Below the pieces are notes generated by a model, which searched no databases, had not been told where the DNA came from, and worked only from the letters and a program-made list of their open reading frames with translations. The position numbers and the translations under genes were made by a program. DNA of 58,506 nucleotides from Acidobacteriota bacterium (GTDB taxonomy: Bacteria; Acidobacteriota; Vicinamibacteria; Vicinamibacterales; UBA2999), in the NCBI GenBank assembly GCA_947465645.1, contig CANIBQ010000025.1, positions 1-58,506 on the forward strand, in the 5' to 3' direction. Positions 16,000 to 24,789 of the stretch are shown here, piece after piece; positions within the stretch are counted from its first letter, which is position 1; each line of letters starts with the position of its first letter.

Positions 16000-16758
16000 C
16001 TAGACAGGCCCTCGTTGTTCGCCACCGGGTTCCACGCTTGCTCTACCCAAGGTCAGACAGTAGCCGTTTCCATGAACGGTATGGATGAAGCGCGGGCGGT
16101 GCGGGTCGACCTCGAGCTTCTTCCGCAGTCGCGCGATGGCGTGATCAACCGACCGGGTCATCGGCGACTCCGGGTAGCCCCAGACCTCGCGAAGCAATTC
16201 GTCCCTGTAGACGACGCGACCGCGGCGTTCTGCCAGGTATCTGACCAGCTCGCATTCGCGGCGGCTGAGCGGCACTGAATGCCCTCGTCGAACGATACGC
16301 TGCTCGCCGAAGTCGATCGTGACATCGCCGAGCGTCAGAGTCTCCACGTCGGTCCGCGCACGTCGCAACACCGCGTGTACTCTGGCCAGAAGTTCGTCGA
16401 TGTCAAACGGTTTGGTCACGTAATCGTCCGCTCCGAGATTGAGTCCGCGGATCTTGTCGGATTTCTGTCCCCTGGCGGTCAGCACGATGATCGCGGTGGC
16501 GCCGCGCCGCCGCAGCGCGCCGAACAGCTCGAAGCCGGTCGTATCCGGGAGCATGAGATCGAGGAGGACGAGATCGGGATGGAAGGCAGCCGCGATCCGC
16601 GTCGCCTCTCCTCCGTCGGGAGCGCGCTCGACCGCGAAGCCCTCGATGGCCAGGCTATCGCACAGCACGCGTCCAAGGGCGTCGTCGTCTTCGACGACGA
16701 GGACGCGTTTCTGCTTCTGCCCCGCAGGAACCGCCGAACGCACGATCTGCGGTCTCAT
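16000..16758 (-). CDS. OmpR-family response regulator
   Basis: This 252 aa cytoplasmic transcription factor has a receiver domain (KRVLVVEDDDALG, phospho-acceptor Asp in LVLLDLMLPD, the switch LTARG, and Lys in YVTKPF) and a C-terminal winged helix (LSRRECELVRYLAERRGRVV, then RSVDHAIARLRKKLE, then TVHGNGY). Its ATG at 16758 overlaps the stop of the histidine kinase gene as ATGA, so the pair is translationally coupled. About 15 N-terminal residues before the receiver are unusual but short. The target genes are unknown; the flanking secreted-protein and cytochrome genes are candidates by position only. Confidence 0.93.
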   Translation of the reverse strand: MRPQIVRSAVPAGQKQKRVLVVEDDDALGRVLCDSLAIEGFAVERAPDGGEATRIAAAFHPDLVLLDLMLPDTTGFELFGALRRRGATAIIVLTARGQKSDKIRGLNLGADDYVTKPFDIDELLARVHAVLRRARTDVETLTLGDVTIDFGEQRIVRRGHSVPLSRRECELVRYLAERRGRVVYRDELLREVWGYPESPMTRSVDHAIARLRKKLEVDPHRPRFIHTVHGNGYCLTLGRASVEPGGEQRGPV

Positions 16759-18509
16759 GACGGCCACGAGGTGGAGTGGCGAATCCTACCCGGCACTGGG
16801 TGCAAATCGGTACCACAAGCGGTCCCAACGTTGGTCTGCGCCACCGGCACGACGACCGTTATCGTCGCCCCTTGACCGAGCACTGACTCGATTTCCACTC
16901 GTCCGCCGTGGTCGCCTGCAATCCGGTTGACGATCGCCAGGCCGAGGCCGCTCCCTCCGCGAACGGCGTTGCGCCCGCGCACGAACTTCTGCGTCACACG
17001 CCCAAGATCCTCGGCGGGAATACCGACGCCGCGGTCGGAGATAGCGAGGGCCACACCCGTCCCGCGCGCGACCGCCTCGATTCGTAACTCCTTGGTAATC
17101 CGGGAATGGCGGATCGCGTTGTCGATGAGATTGTCCAGCAGCAATTCCATCGCGGCGCGGTCCGCCAGAATCTTCGGGAGGTCTGGCGGCACGTCGACCG
17201 TGATGCGGAAGCCGCCGCGGTGCAGTTGGTGCTTGAACCCCCTCAACACGCCGCTGACAAGCTCCTCGACGTCGAGCGGCTCGAACGAGTACACGTCGGC
17301 GACATCCGTGATCCGGGCATGCGCGAGCACGTTGTTCACCAGGCGCTCCAGTCGCCTAGCTTCCTGTGAGACCACGGCGGCGTACTCGCGCTGGTCCTCT
17401 GGCTGGCGCAGCCGTCCGCGGGTGAGCATGTCGCCCATCGCCCGGATGCTCGCAATCGGTGTCTTCAGCTCGTGGGTGATCGATGACATGAACTCCGCGC
17501 GCATCTCGGCCAGCTCGACACCAGTACGCATCGCCCGCGCGGTCATCATGAGACCGAACGCCAGCATGACCGCCGCCACTGCTGCCAACCCGAAGATGAC
17601 ATCCGCACCGCGGATCGCGGCACCGAGCGCGGGATCCGCCGAGCCGCTCGCGAGCACCGTCCAAGTGCGAAGGGTGAACGCGTCGTCACTCTGTTTGGCC
17701 GCCACGAGGAGCGGGTCGAAAAAGGCAAACGAAAACGTCTGACGACTGATGAGCACGGTATCAGAGGGGTTCGGCCTCCCAACCAGCGGTTCACCGCGGT
17801 CGTCGATGATGCCGAACGACAGGCCCGTGTTGCCGCCTATATCGGCGACCTGCCGTGTCAATTCGGCGAAATAGTGCTCGCGAACCCATGGGAGATTCAC
17901 CATGAACCCGTACGCCGATGCCAGCGACTGCCGCAGGCGGTCGTGGTAGCGTAGCCGGATCACAACCTGATACCGCACGGTGTCGATATCGAGCTCGAAC
18001 ACCGAATAGAGTTGCCCGCGCTGAGCGGCAGGATCGAGACGACTTGCCATGAGAGCGGCCACGCGAGGATCTGTCAGCATTCGCACCGGTGAACGGCCCA
18101 CGTCAGCCGTGGCAGCCTCCCACTGCGGCGGACGGTCTGAGCGAGCATAGAACACCATCCTGGACGCCGGCTCGTTCGCGTCCCAGGCCAGAAAGGTGTC
18201 GGGATACGGATACCTCGCGAGCGTGGTCGCAACCAGGGCGGCGACTTCATGCGGCGCGTCCGATTGGAACTCGTCCCATGCGGAGGAGGGGAGCACAGCC
18301 GTCTGCGCCGCGCGCATGTCGCGCGTCAGCGCCGTCGCCAGGAGGCGCGCGCCCTCGTCGGCACGCTGCTGCCCGAGGAGTTGCGAGCTTCGTTCGAACT
18401 CCCCCGTGGCACGGATGCCGAAGAATGCGAGTGTGGCAACCGAGACGCAGATGCCGCCGGCCAGCCACGCCGCCAACGTCGTTGATTGCGGCCAACCCCA
18501 CCGCGTCAT
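16755..18509 (-). CDS. Membrane sensor histidine kinase
   Basis: The 584 aa kinase has an N-terminal transmembrane helix (about residues 9-31), a large periplasmic sensor region, a second transmembrane helix near residues 305-330, a HisKA domain with the phospho-acceptor His346 in SSITHELKTP, and a HATPase domain with the N box DNLIDNAIRHS, the G1 box SDRGVGIP and the G2 box GGSGLGLAIV. The start at ATG 18509 is chosen because the first membrane helix follows at once; upstream codons overlap the TAXI gene. It lies 19 bases after the TAXI-protein gene and overlaps the regulator. The operon order suggests that the TAXI protein feeds a ligand signal to the kinase, which is inference. Confidence 0.92.
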   Translation of the reverse strand: MTRWGWPQSTTLAAWLAGGICVSVATLAFFGIRATGEFERSSQLLGQQRADEGARLLATALTRDMRAAQTAVLPSSAWDEFQSDAPHEVAALVATTLARYPYPDTFLAWDANEPASRMVFYARSDRPPQWEAATADVGRSPVRMLTDPRVAALMASRLDPAAQRGQLYSVFELDIDTVRYQVVIRLRYHDRLRQSLASAYGFMVNLPWVREHYFAELTRQVADIGGNTGLSFGIIDDRGEPLVGRPNPSDTVLISRQTFSFAFFDPLLVAAKQSDDAFTLRTWTVLASGSADPALGAAIRGADVIFGLAAVAAVMLAFGLMMTARAMRTGVELAEMRAEFMSSITHELKTPIASIRAMGDMLTRGRLRQPEDQREYAAVVSQEARRLERLVNNVLAHARITDVADVYSFEPLDVEELVSGVLRGFKHQLHRGGFRITVDVPPDLPKILADRAAMELLLDNLIDNAIRHSRITKELRIEAVARGTGVALAISDRGVGIPAEDLGRVTQKFVRGRNAVRGGSGLGLAIVNRIAGDHGGRVEIESVLGQGATITVVVPVAQTNVGTACGTDLHPVPGRIRHSTSWPS

Positions 18510-18528
18510 GACGGCACAGGTCCCATGT

Positions 18529-19506
18529 CTAGGGAAACAGCTCGCGCTCGCGGAAGTAGCGTGCGGCGCCGGCATGCAAAGGAATCGGCGTGGCACTGGC
18601 GGCATCCGTGTCGAGCCACGGGAAGCGCGCCTGCGGCGACCCGGGGTGCTCGAGACTGTCGAAAAGCGCTCTTGTCAGGGTGTACACCAGTTCGTCGGGG
18701 AGGTCTGCCCGGCACAGGAGAATGCTATTGACGCCGATGGTTTGCACTGGCTGCGACTGGCCCGGGTACGTATCCCGCGGGATCATCACATAGCTGTAGA
18801 ACGGGTACTCGCGGATGAGGCGATCGATCGGCGGTCCGGCCAAGGGCAGCAGACGCGCGCCCTCGGTGGCCGCCTGACGCACCGGGTCGATCGGGTACGA
18901 GGCCAGCAGGAACATGGCGTCCAATTCTCCACCGGCCAGGTCGTTCAAGCTCGCGCGGCGCGCGCCCGTTTCACGACGAATGCGGTCGACGTCGAGGCCA
19001 TACGCGTTCAGGACGAGCGTCGCCGTCAACACACTTGCAGACCGGTCGCTCCCAAGACTCGCCGTGCGACCTGCCAGATCCGTCGCCGTGCGCACCGGTG
19101 ATTTCCCGCTCACCATCAGCTGCAGCGCCTGACGTTCGAGCAGTGCCACGGCTCGGAGCCGGTGAAACGGTTCCGGGTGATCCGGCAGCCTGCCCGTGAA
19201 GGCCGCATACGCGACGTCGGCAAAATTGATGGCCATCTCGGCATCACCGCGCTCGAGCATCTCGACGCTGCGCTCGGATCCGAGCCTCGTGACCGTGCGG
19301 ACATTCACGTTGGGCAGGGTGCTGTAGACACGCTCGAGCGCGGCGCTCACCGGGCTGCTGAAGCTCGCGCCGACAGCGCCGGCGCTGATCCGAACCGTCA
19401 CTGGAGCCGACGAAGTGACCGTACGATCCGCGCAGCTCACGCAGATCGACAGCGTGACCGCGAAGACCAGTGAGAACAGCCGGCTACGCGCGATTTCCGA
19501 TGCCAT
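18529..19506 (-). CDS. TAXI-family solute-binding protein
   Basis: The 325 aa exported protein matches the TAXI family of periplasmic binding proteins: an N-terminal signal region ending LSICVSC, then VTVRISAGAVGASF, NVNVRTVTRLGSERSVEML, GDAEMAINFADVAY, DLAGRTASLGSDRSAS, DAMFLLASYP and QTIGVNSILLC. These proteins usually deliver small organic acids or amino acids to TRAP transporters. No TRAP permease gene is adjacent. The gene is instead the first of an operon with a histidine kinase and a response regulator, pointing to a sensing job. A Cys near the end of the signal peptide could be lipidated, but the lipobox is imperfect. A TATAAT box lies 20 bases upstream. Confidence 0.85.
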   Translation of the reverse strand: MASEIARSRLFSLVFAVTLSICVSCADRTVTSSAPVTVRISAGAVGASFSSPVSAALERVYSTLPNVNVRTVTRLGSERSVEMLERGDAEMAINFADVAYAAFTGRLPDHPEPFHRLRAVALLERQALQLMVSGKSPVRTATDLAGRTASLGSDRSASVLTATLVLNAYGLDVDRIRRETGARRASLNDLAGGELDAMFLLASYPIDPVRQAATEGARLLPLAGPPIDRLIREYPFYSYVMIPRDTYPGQSQPVQTIGVNSILLCRADLPDELVYTLTRALFDSLEHPGSPQARFPWLDTDAASATPIPLHAGAARYFRERELFP

Positions 19507-19525
19507 GTTCGTGACGGAGCCGCGA

Positions 19526-19531
19526 ATTATA
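19526..19531 (-). promoter_or_regulatory. -10 box of the TAXI/kinase/regulator operon
   Basis: A perfect TATAAT on the minus strand lies 20 bases before the ATG of the TAXI gene. I see no clear -35 hexamer at the usual distance, so it may need an activator. Confidence 0.5.
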
Positions 19532-19662
19532 CCCGTTTAGGACGGTGGCATGCCGCACATCTCCTTCGGCCTGTTCAAGTGGCGCGTCTCGTGTTCTTCA
19601 GGATGTAAGAGCCCGCCTGTCATGCGATTCGCAGGAGACGCGGGATTCTGAATCGGAAGGGA

Positions 19663-22248
19663 TCAGTGGCAGACCCTGCACGACTCTTGTTCGTCGCCGC
19701 TCCACGGAGTGGCTGGCGTCGGATCGAATGTTTGCAGCCGCATGTGAGCCTGGGCCGCTTGCGAGTCGTGGCAGCCGCTGCAGGGCAGTCGGGAGGCTGC
19801 GGTCTTCCACGTTCCACTCGTCGTCCCGGCCGGATGGCACGTTTCGCAGTTGCGGATGTCCTGAGGGAAGGTGATGTTCCAGTTTCGACCGGGAGTCGGA
19901 TCGACCGGTGGACTGCGATAGCCGACCGTTGCCAACGGGTAGTTCAAGCTCGAGCCGAAATGGACGGCGTGCACCCGCTTGGAATTCGGCTGGGCTCCGG
20001 TCCAATCGCCCGCGACATCCTGACTCTGGCCGTCGTGGCACGCGCCGCACCGGTCGACGGCCGTGTTATCGAGGATCTTGTTGTGGCGCAGGAAATCGAC
20101 AACGAAGCCGGTGCCCTGAGGCCCCTGATGGCACATGCCACAGTTGCCAGCGGGCGCCAACTCCTCAGTCGGCGTGCCCACCTGGAAGGTCGCCTTTCCG
20201 ACAGATGGCGTCTTGTAATTGCTGTCGGTGACCCGCCCGCGGCTGGAGATTTGAACACTGGCCACATAAGTGCCCGGTTGCAGGTCGTCAACCGGATCCA
20301 ACTGATACGTGATCGCGCCCTTCTCCCACCGTGCTCTGGGATCGTTGCCAGACGAATCTCGGAACTGGACCAGATTGTTAAAAAGGAAGTTGGCGCCGAG
20401 GGCGTGCACGGCCGTATCCCCGCCGAAGACCGTGTCGGTGACAGGGCCCGATTCAAGTTTGATCGAGAAGAACGTTCCGAGATTCCTGCTGCGGATAGCG
20501 ACGTTGCCGTTTTCGATAGACGCAATCGCTCTGGCGGCGAAACCGCGATTGCGATTGAGCCACGCCACGATCTCGCCTAGGGTGGCGGCCGCAACATTGC
20601 GCCAAGTCCCCTCCGCCACGGCAACGGTGATGGCGCCGCCGGCCGCCGAGAGCCTGGTGCGAACCTCCTGGCCACTGTCAACCTTGAGCGCCAATCTGGC
20701 GCCCTTGGTACTGAGATCAAACGGCCCAGCGCCAGAACTTCTGACAACGGCGCGTGCAGCTGTCGTGAGTACCGGATTGCGGTTGGCTCGCGGGCCATGA
20801 ACGAAGAAATACGCATGGGAAAACATGCCATCGCCGGGCGGGCAGCCGCTCGCCAGGCAACCCTCGTCGCCATTGGCGTCTTCGACGACCGTCGTGTGAT
20901 CGATCGGCCTGCCGTTCTCGCTGAGCACTATCCGGACCGCAGGCGCCTCGCCGGCTACGAAGTGAGTGCCATTCGCTGGCTTCGAGACCGAAAGGTCAAC
21001 GGTGAATTCCGGTATGTTCCGAGGGTCCTTCGTGGTCCAGTCGTGGGACTCAACGACGGCATCCACATTTCCGGTCGCGGCGTGGCACTTCACGCATCCG
21101 GTATCGTCGGTCGCCACCTCGTGGTTCACGCCCGCTCGGAAGTCCACGTCGTCGTGGCACGAGCCGCATGCGGTGATGGACGGGACGGTCTTCCAGTTGT
21201 TCACCTCGGTCCCGGACCCTTGGTGGCATTTGGTGCAGTTCTCAACGACGGCCGGGTACTCGACGTTCCACCAGGTATGCTTCTGATTTCGATCCCCCCA
21301 GATGGCATAGCGGCCGTTGTCGGCCGATTCGTCGACAGAGGTGCCGGGATTGTCGAAGACGATGCCATCTCGTCCCGGGATCGAGTCCAGGTCGGCGCCC
21401 GCGTGAATCTTGTGGATCATGACGTTCATGTCCAGGCTTTCTCCGCTGTGGGGGTCGACCTGACCGGGATTGTGACAGGTCACACACGTCCCTAGCTGGA
21501 GCCGCTCACCATCGTGGCCGGGCAGCCCGAACTGGCCGTGGCAGTTCTGGCACACCGCGGTCTGGACGATGTCACGGGCTTGTGTGACGCGGGAACCGTC
21601 AGGAACGAAGTCGTAGATGGCGTCTCCGGTCGGACCAGCCAGGCCCCCGAGCATGATGGCGATCCGGTGGGTCAGGCTGCGGTCGTAGGTGATCGAGCGA
21701 GTCCCGGCCCTGGCCGAGGTGAGATTGGTCCGGAACTCGTACCTGTACCGGCCGTCACCAAAGTCGATGAAGTTACCGTCGGCCGCCGCTTCACGGTACC
21801 CTTGATAGGCTTCGGTTCCGCTCGGATTTGGCCAGTCGCTTCCGGGCGCATCGGTGACGGTCTGAAGGCGATAGATGTACGGGACCCACCTGTCGAAGGC
21901 CTCGCCCGCCAGGGGAGCAGACAGTTTGGCAATGTTGAAATACGCATCGGTGATGCCAGCCACCGGCGCGCCCGCATTGTCTTCGACCCGGAAATCAACC
22001 GTGACCTGGCCCCCTGCGGCGGCGGTCGCGCTCGCGATACGGATCGTGACGAAATGCTTTCCAGCGCGATCGAACGAGGCCCTCAGGAAGTCCTCGCCGT
22101 GAAACTTGGTGACGAGAAAGGCGCCTCCATCAGCCCCCGCAACCGCCTGCGACATCCGGGCAAAGCACACCCCGCCGAACAGCAATGTTCCCAGCGCAAT
22201 CAGCAGGGCGAACGGCCTTCGCACGAGCCGAACCCTCGTCGTCTTCAT
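19663..22248 (-). CDS. OmcA/MtrC-family decaheme c-type cytochrome
   Basis: The 861 aa exported protein contains exactly ten CXXCH haem-binding motifs: CQNCH, CVTCH, CTKCH, CGSCH and CVKCH in the first half, and CGMCH, CGACH, CETCH, CSGCH and CRVCH in the second, the last at the extreme C-terminus. Each pentahaem set follows a beta-rich domain, as in MtrC/OmcA, which are cell-surface electron conduits to metals or other extracellular acceptors. A signal peptide is present (residues 1 to about 36); the Cys in GGVCFA is not a convincing lipobox. GGGAGAAGC precedes the ATG. It is the last gene of a minus-strand run with NHL, DGR-family, DUF6152 and diheme cytochrome genes. No MtrA or MtrB is visible. 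Confidence 0.92.
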   Translation of the reverse strand: MKTTRVRLVRRPFALLIALGTLLFGGVCFARMSQAVAGADGGAFLVTKFHGEDFLRASFDRAGKHFVTIRIASATAAAGGQVTVDFRVEDNAGAPVAGITDAYFNIAKLSAPLAGEAFDRWVPYIYRLQTVTDAPGSDWPNPSGTEAYQGYREAAADGNFIDFGDGRYRYEFRTNLTSARAGTRSITYDRSLTHRIAIMLGGLAGPTGDAIYDFVPDGSRVTQARDIVQTAVCQNCHGQFGLPGHDGERLQLGTCVTCHNPGQVDPHSGESLDMNVMIHKIHAGADLDSIPGRDGIVFDNPGTSVDESADNGRYAIWGDRNQKHTWWNVEYPAVVENCTKCHQGSGTEVNNWKTVPSITACGSCHDDVDFRAGVNHEVATDDTGCVKCHAATGNVDAVVESHDWTTKDPRNIPEFTVDLSVSKPANGTHFVAGEAPAVRIVLSENGRPIDHTTVVEDANGDEGCLASGCPPGDGMFSHAYFFVHGPRANRNPVLTTAARAVVRSSGAGPFDLSTKGARLALKVDSGQEVRTRLSAAGGAITVAVAEGTWRNVAAATLGEIVAWLNRNRGFAARAIASIENGNVAIRSRNLGTFFSIKLESGPVTDTVFGGDTAVHALGANFLFNNLVQFRDSSGNDPRARWEKGAITYQLDPVDDLQPGTYVASVQISSRGRVTDSNYKTPSVGKATFQVGTPTEELAPAGNCGMCHQGPQGTGFVVDFLRHNKILDNTAVDRCGACHDGQSQDVAGDWTGAQPNSKRVHAVHFGSSLNYPLATVGYRSPPVDPTPGRNWNITFPQDIRNCETCHPAGTTSGTWKTAASRLPCSGCHDSQAAQAHMRLQTFDPTPATPWSGDEQESCRVCH

Positions 22249-22260
22249 GCTTCTCCCGGG

Positions 22261-23454
22261 CTACCGACCGCCCGCCATCACCGGCACGAACTTTTGAATC
22301 CGCTTACCGGTGTCGACCTCGCCGGTGTAGATGTTGCCGCGCGAATCCGTCGCGACAGCGTTCGGAAAGTGCAACTGTCCAGCTAAGCGTCCGTTGCCGC
22401 CGAAGTAGCCGAGCGTCTTGCCGCTATTCCGATCCAGCATCCAGATGACGAAGTTGTGGCCGTCGGCGACGAAGAGGTACTTCTGCTGCGCATCTTTGGA
22501 AATGGCGAGCTTGTACGTCGTACCGCAGGAGCTCTTGAAGGTAGGCACACCACCGCAGCCGCGTGCCGGCGTGTTCGGCGACACCATGATGTCCTGCAGC
22601 CATTTCCCCTCGGTGGTGAACACCTGAATGCGATTCGCCCCGCGCTCGCCGATGTAGACGCGCCGGTCGCGCGAGATCTCGATGAAATGCAGCTCGGGGA
22701 CAAAGTTCTTCTCGTCAGGCGGCGGACCGCCGGTCCACTTGTAGCCGGGGATCGGATCGTTTGAGATTTCGCCGAGGGGCATGCCGTGTCCGCCCCAGCC
22801 GCGCTTGTAGGCGCCGGTCGAGGCGTCGTATATCAGCACTCGCTTCTGTTGAATGATGTACAGCTCGTTGGCGACCTCGTCGAGCTGGAAGCGCCCCTTG
22901 TTGACGAGGAAGCTGGTTTCCTGGTTATTTTCCGGCATCATCGCGGCTTCCGCGGGCGGGCGGTGGTCGAAGTCCCACAGCACCTTGCCGTCGGTTGAAT
23001 ACTTGATGATGCTGTCCTGGGCGTTGGTGCCGCTGATCCAGATGTTGCCCTTCGAGTCAGCGATTACCGTCTGCGAATTGAGGGGCCACTTGGGATGTCC
23101 GGCGCCGCCCCATGCGGACAAGACGTTGCCCTGCTGATCCAGCTCGATCAGCTCGGGGCCCCGTACGCAGCAGAGCACGGGCGCGGGGTTGCCATCTCCA
23201 CCGATCTCATCCTGCTCCGGTGCATTGGGTCGGTTGAGAAACCAGACGTGGTCCATGGGATCGACGCTGATCCCGGTGACTTGCTGCATGCTCCAGCGGT
23301 TGGGCAGAGGCTTCGGCCAAAACGGATCGACGCGGTACTGCGGCGCGCCGCTCTCGTCGACCGCCTGACCGGTGACAACCTGGGCTCGGCCGACGATGCC
23401 GACAGAGGCTCCAAGAACGACAAGGACAAAGACGACCAGGTTGCGTGTACGCAT
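22261..23454 (-). CDS. Secreted NHL-repeat beta-propeller protein
   Basis: This 397 aa exported protein starts with a signal peptide (VFVLVVLGASVGIVGRAQ) and then has NHL-like blades: QQVTGISVDPMDHVWFLNRP, TVIADSKGNIWISG, FIEISRDRRVYIGERG, YLFVADGHNFVIWMLD and NAVATDSRGNIYTGEVDTGK. Cys pairs (VLCCVRG, GCGG..SSCG) may form disulfides. The role of these propellers in acidobacteria is not known. It starts 57 bases after the DGR-family gene and ends 12 bases before the decaheme cytochrome, so it is probably co-transcribed with both. AGGAGCG precedes the ATG. Confidence 0.85.
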   Translation of the reverse strand: MRTRNLVVFVLVVLGASVGIVGRAQVVTGQAVDESGAPQYRVDPFWPKPLPNRWSMQQVTGISVDPMDHVWFLNRPNAPEQDEIGGDGNPAPVLCCVRGPELIELDQQGNVLSAWGGAGHPKWPLNSQTVIADSKGNIWISGTNAQDSIIKYSTDGKVLWDFDHRPPAEAAMMPENNQETSFLVNKGRFQLDEVANELYIIQQKRVLIYDASTGAYKRGWGGHGMPLGEISNDPIPGYKWTGGPPPDEKNFVPELHFIEISRDRRVYIGERGANRIQVFTTEGKWLQDIMVSPNTPARGCGGVPTFKSSCGTTYKLAISKDAQQKYLFVADGHNFVIWMLDRNSGKTLGYFGGNGRLAGQLHFPNAVATDSRGNIYTGEVDTGKRIQKFVPVMAGGR

Positions 23455-23511
23455 GGGACGCTCCTAGATGCTGCGAGAGTTATAGGCAACACACCAACGA
23501 AGAGGACTGCC

Positions 23512-24258
23512 TCAGGGGACGAACTTCACTCCCGACTCGGTTTGGAACTGATCGAAGGTGTAATTGTCCTCGCAGACGTATTCCTTCAGTTCCCATGTCG
23601 GCCTGAGCCTGAACATTTTTTGTCCGGTCCAGTCACGCGTGTAAATCTTCGGATCGTGGAATGTGATGTCCACCTGCAGGGTGTCCTTGTCTACACGACG
23701 GATGCGCTCGGTGAGTTGCAGCTCCTCGGAGTAGGGATGCCCGACTCGATCCAGCCAGCTCCTGCCGTTGAACCCCGTCGTGTGCACCACCAGAGTGTCG
23801 CCTTCCCAACGCCCGATCGAGTGGCCCATCCACGTCGGCTCCATGTCAGCCGGATGCGGTCGACCGTCCAAGTAGACGATGCGATATACCACGTCGTATT
23901 CAAACAGCATGGCCAGCCGCGTCGCGCTTTGCACCACTTCCATCGGGTACGGCGTCACATAGGACCGCGGTGCGCCCGGCGGGAAGCACTTGTTGGTCGG
24001 ATCGTTCGACTCGGTTTGCTGATTGTCACCATGCGCCGGCCTGTTAGCCTTGAACTCCTCGAGTCCAGCCGGGGTCATCGGATACCTCTTCAGATCGCCC
24101 GCATTGGCGCCCCCGGGATCAGCCGGGTCGAAGGTCTGGGTGCCAACCGGCGACCACAGGCCCGACAAATCGCGCCGCGCCTCCTGCGCGGTGGCATAAG
24201 ACGGCCACGCGAGCACGACGGCAGTTGCACACAGCAGTGAGACTAGGCGATTCCGCAT
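23512..24258 (-). CDS. Secreted DGR/GxSxGxW-family protein
   Basis: The 248 aa product has a signal peptide ending YATAQ. Its core reads RRDLSGLWSPVGTQTFDPAD, RYPMTPAGLEEFKANRPAHG, KCFPPGAPRSYVTPYPMEVV, AMLFEYDVVYRIVYLDGRPH, PTWMGHSIGRWEGDTLVVHT, WLDRVGHPYSEELQLTERIR and a C-terminal YTFDQFQTESGVKFVP. It is very similar along its whole length to the protein at 33286. The DUF6152 gene 42 bases upstream is likewise the counterpart of the one at 32903, so the gene pair was duplicated. GAGGAG precedes the ATG. The function is unknown; the conserved aromatic and acidic positions suggest ligand binding. Confidence 0.8.
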   Translation of the reverse strand: MRNRLVSLLCATAVVLAWPSYATAQEARRDLSGLWSPVGTQTFDPADPGGANAGDLKRYPMTPAGLEEFKANRPAHGDNQQTESNDPTNKCFPPGAPRSYVTPYPMEVVQSATRLAMLFEYDVVYRIVYLDGRPHPADMEPTWMGHSIGRWEGDTLVVHTTGFNGRSWLDRVGHPYSEELQLTERIRRVDKDTLQVDITFHDPKIYTRDWTGQKMFRLRPTWELKEYVCEDNYTFDQFQTESGVKFVP

Positions 24259-24300
24259 TTCACACTCCTCGTCGATCTGGCGCGCCAGAAACGTCTTCGA

Positions 24301-24687
24301 CTAATTGTCCCCGCCCGATGCGAGCTCCTTACCATTCAGCACGATCTTGGAGATGGCCATCGTGTTCGAACGATTTCTGGCGGGTCGGCCGGTGACCGTG
24401 ACCTGATCGCCAGGCTTGATGGTGTTGCGGTTCCAACCTGCGTTGCGCGCCATCGAGTTGGGTCCGCTCCGCTCGCCCGACCAATGCTGGACCGCGCCTG
24501 ATTCGTCCTTGGCGTCCCACAAGACGAGGACGTGAGGGTTGACGAACTTGAATTCGGTGACGATTCCGGTCACGGTGACGGTGGTCGTCGTGTCGTAGGC
24601 GGCGGTCCCGTGATGCGCCTCTCCGATCGCGACGACCCCGAGGGCCATTCCCAGAGCGCAAGCGACAGCAGGCCACGTGTGTCTCAT
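24301..24687 (-). CDS. DUF6152 secreted small protein
   Basis: The 128 aa product has a signal peptide ending AIGEA, leaving a mature start HHGTAAYD. The body has VTVTGIVTEFKFVNPHVLVL, WSGERSGPNSMARNAGW, IKPGDQVTVTGRPARN and SKIVLNGKELASGG. It is nearly the same as the 127 aa protein at 32903. TGGAGGGG precedes the ATG. It lies between two DGR-family genes on the same strand. The function is unknown; the N-terminal His pair is discussed among the findings. Confidence 0.87.
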   Translation of the reverse strand: MRHTWPAVACALGMALGVVAIGEAHHGTAAYDTTTTVTVTGIVTEFKFVNPHVLVLWDAKDESGAVQHWSGERSGPNSMARNAGWNRNTIKPGDQVTVTGRPARNRSNTMAISKIVLNGKELASGGDN

Positions 24688-24789
24688 CTACCCCTCCATG
24701 TGTGGGTTGGGCCGGCGAGACAGACTGGATTGTTGTCCCGCCGGCGACTCAGTCGTTCGCAGGGCCGCGAACATCCGAACTGCGAGCGA

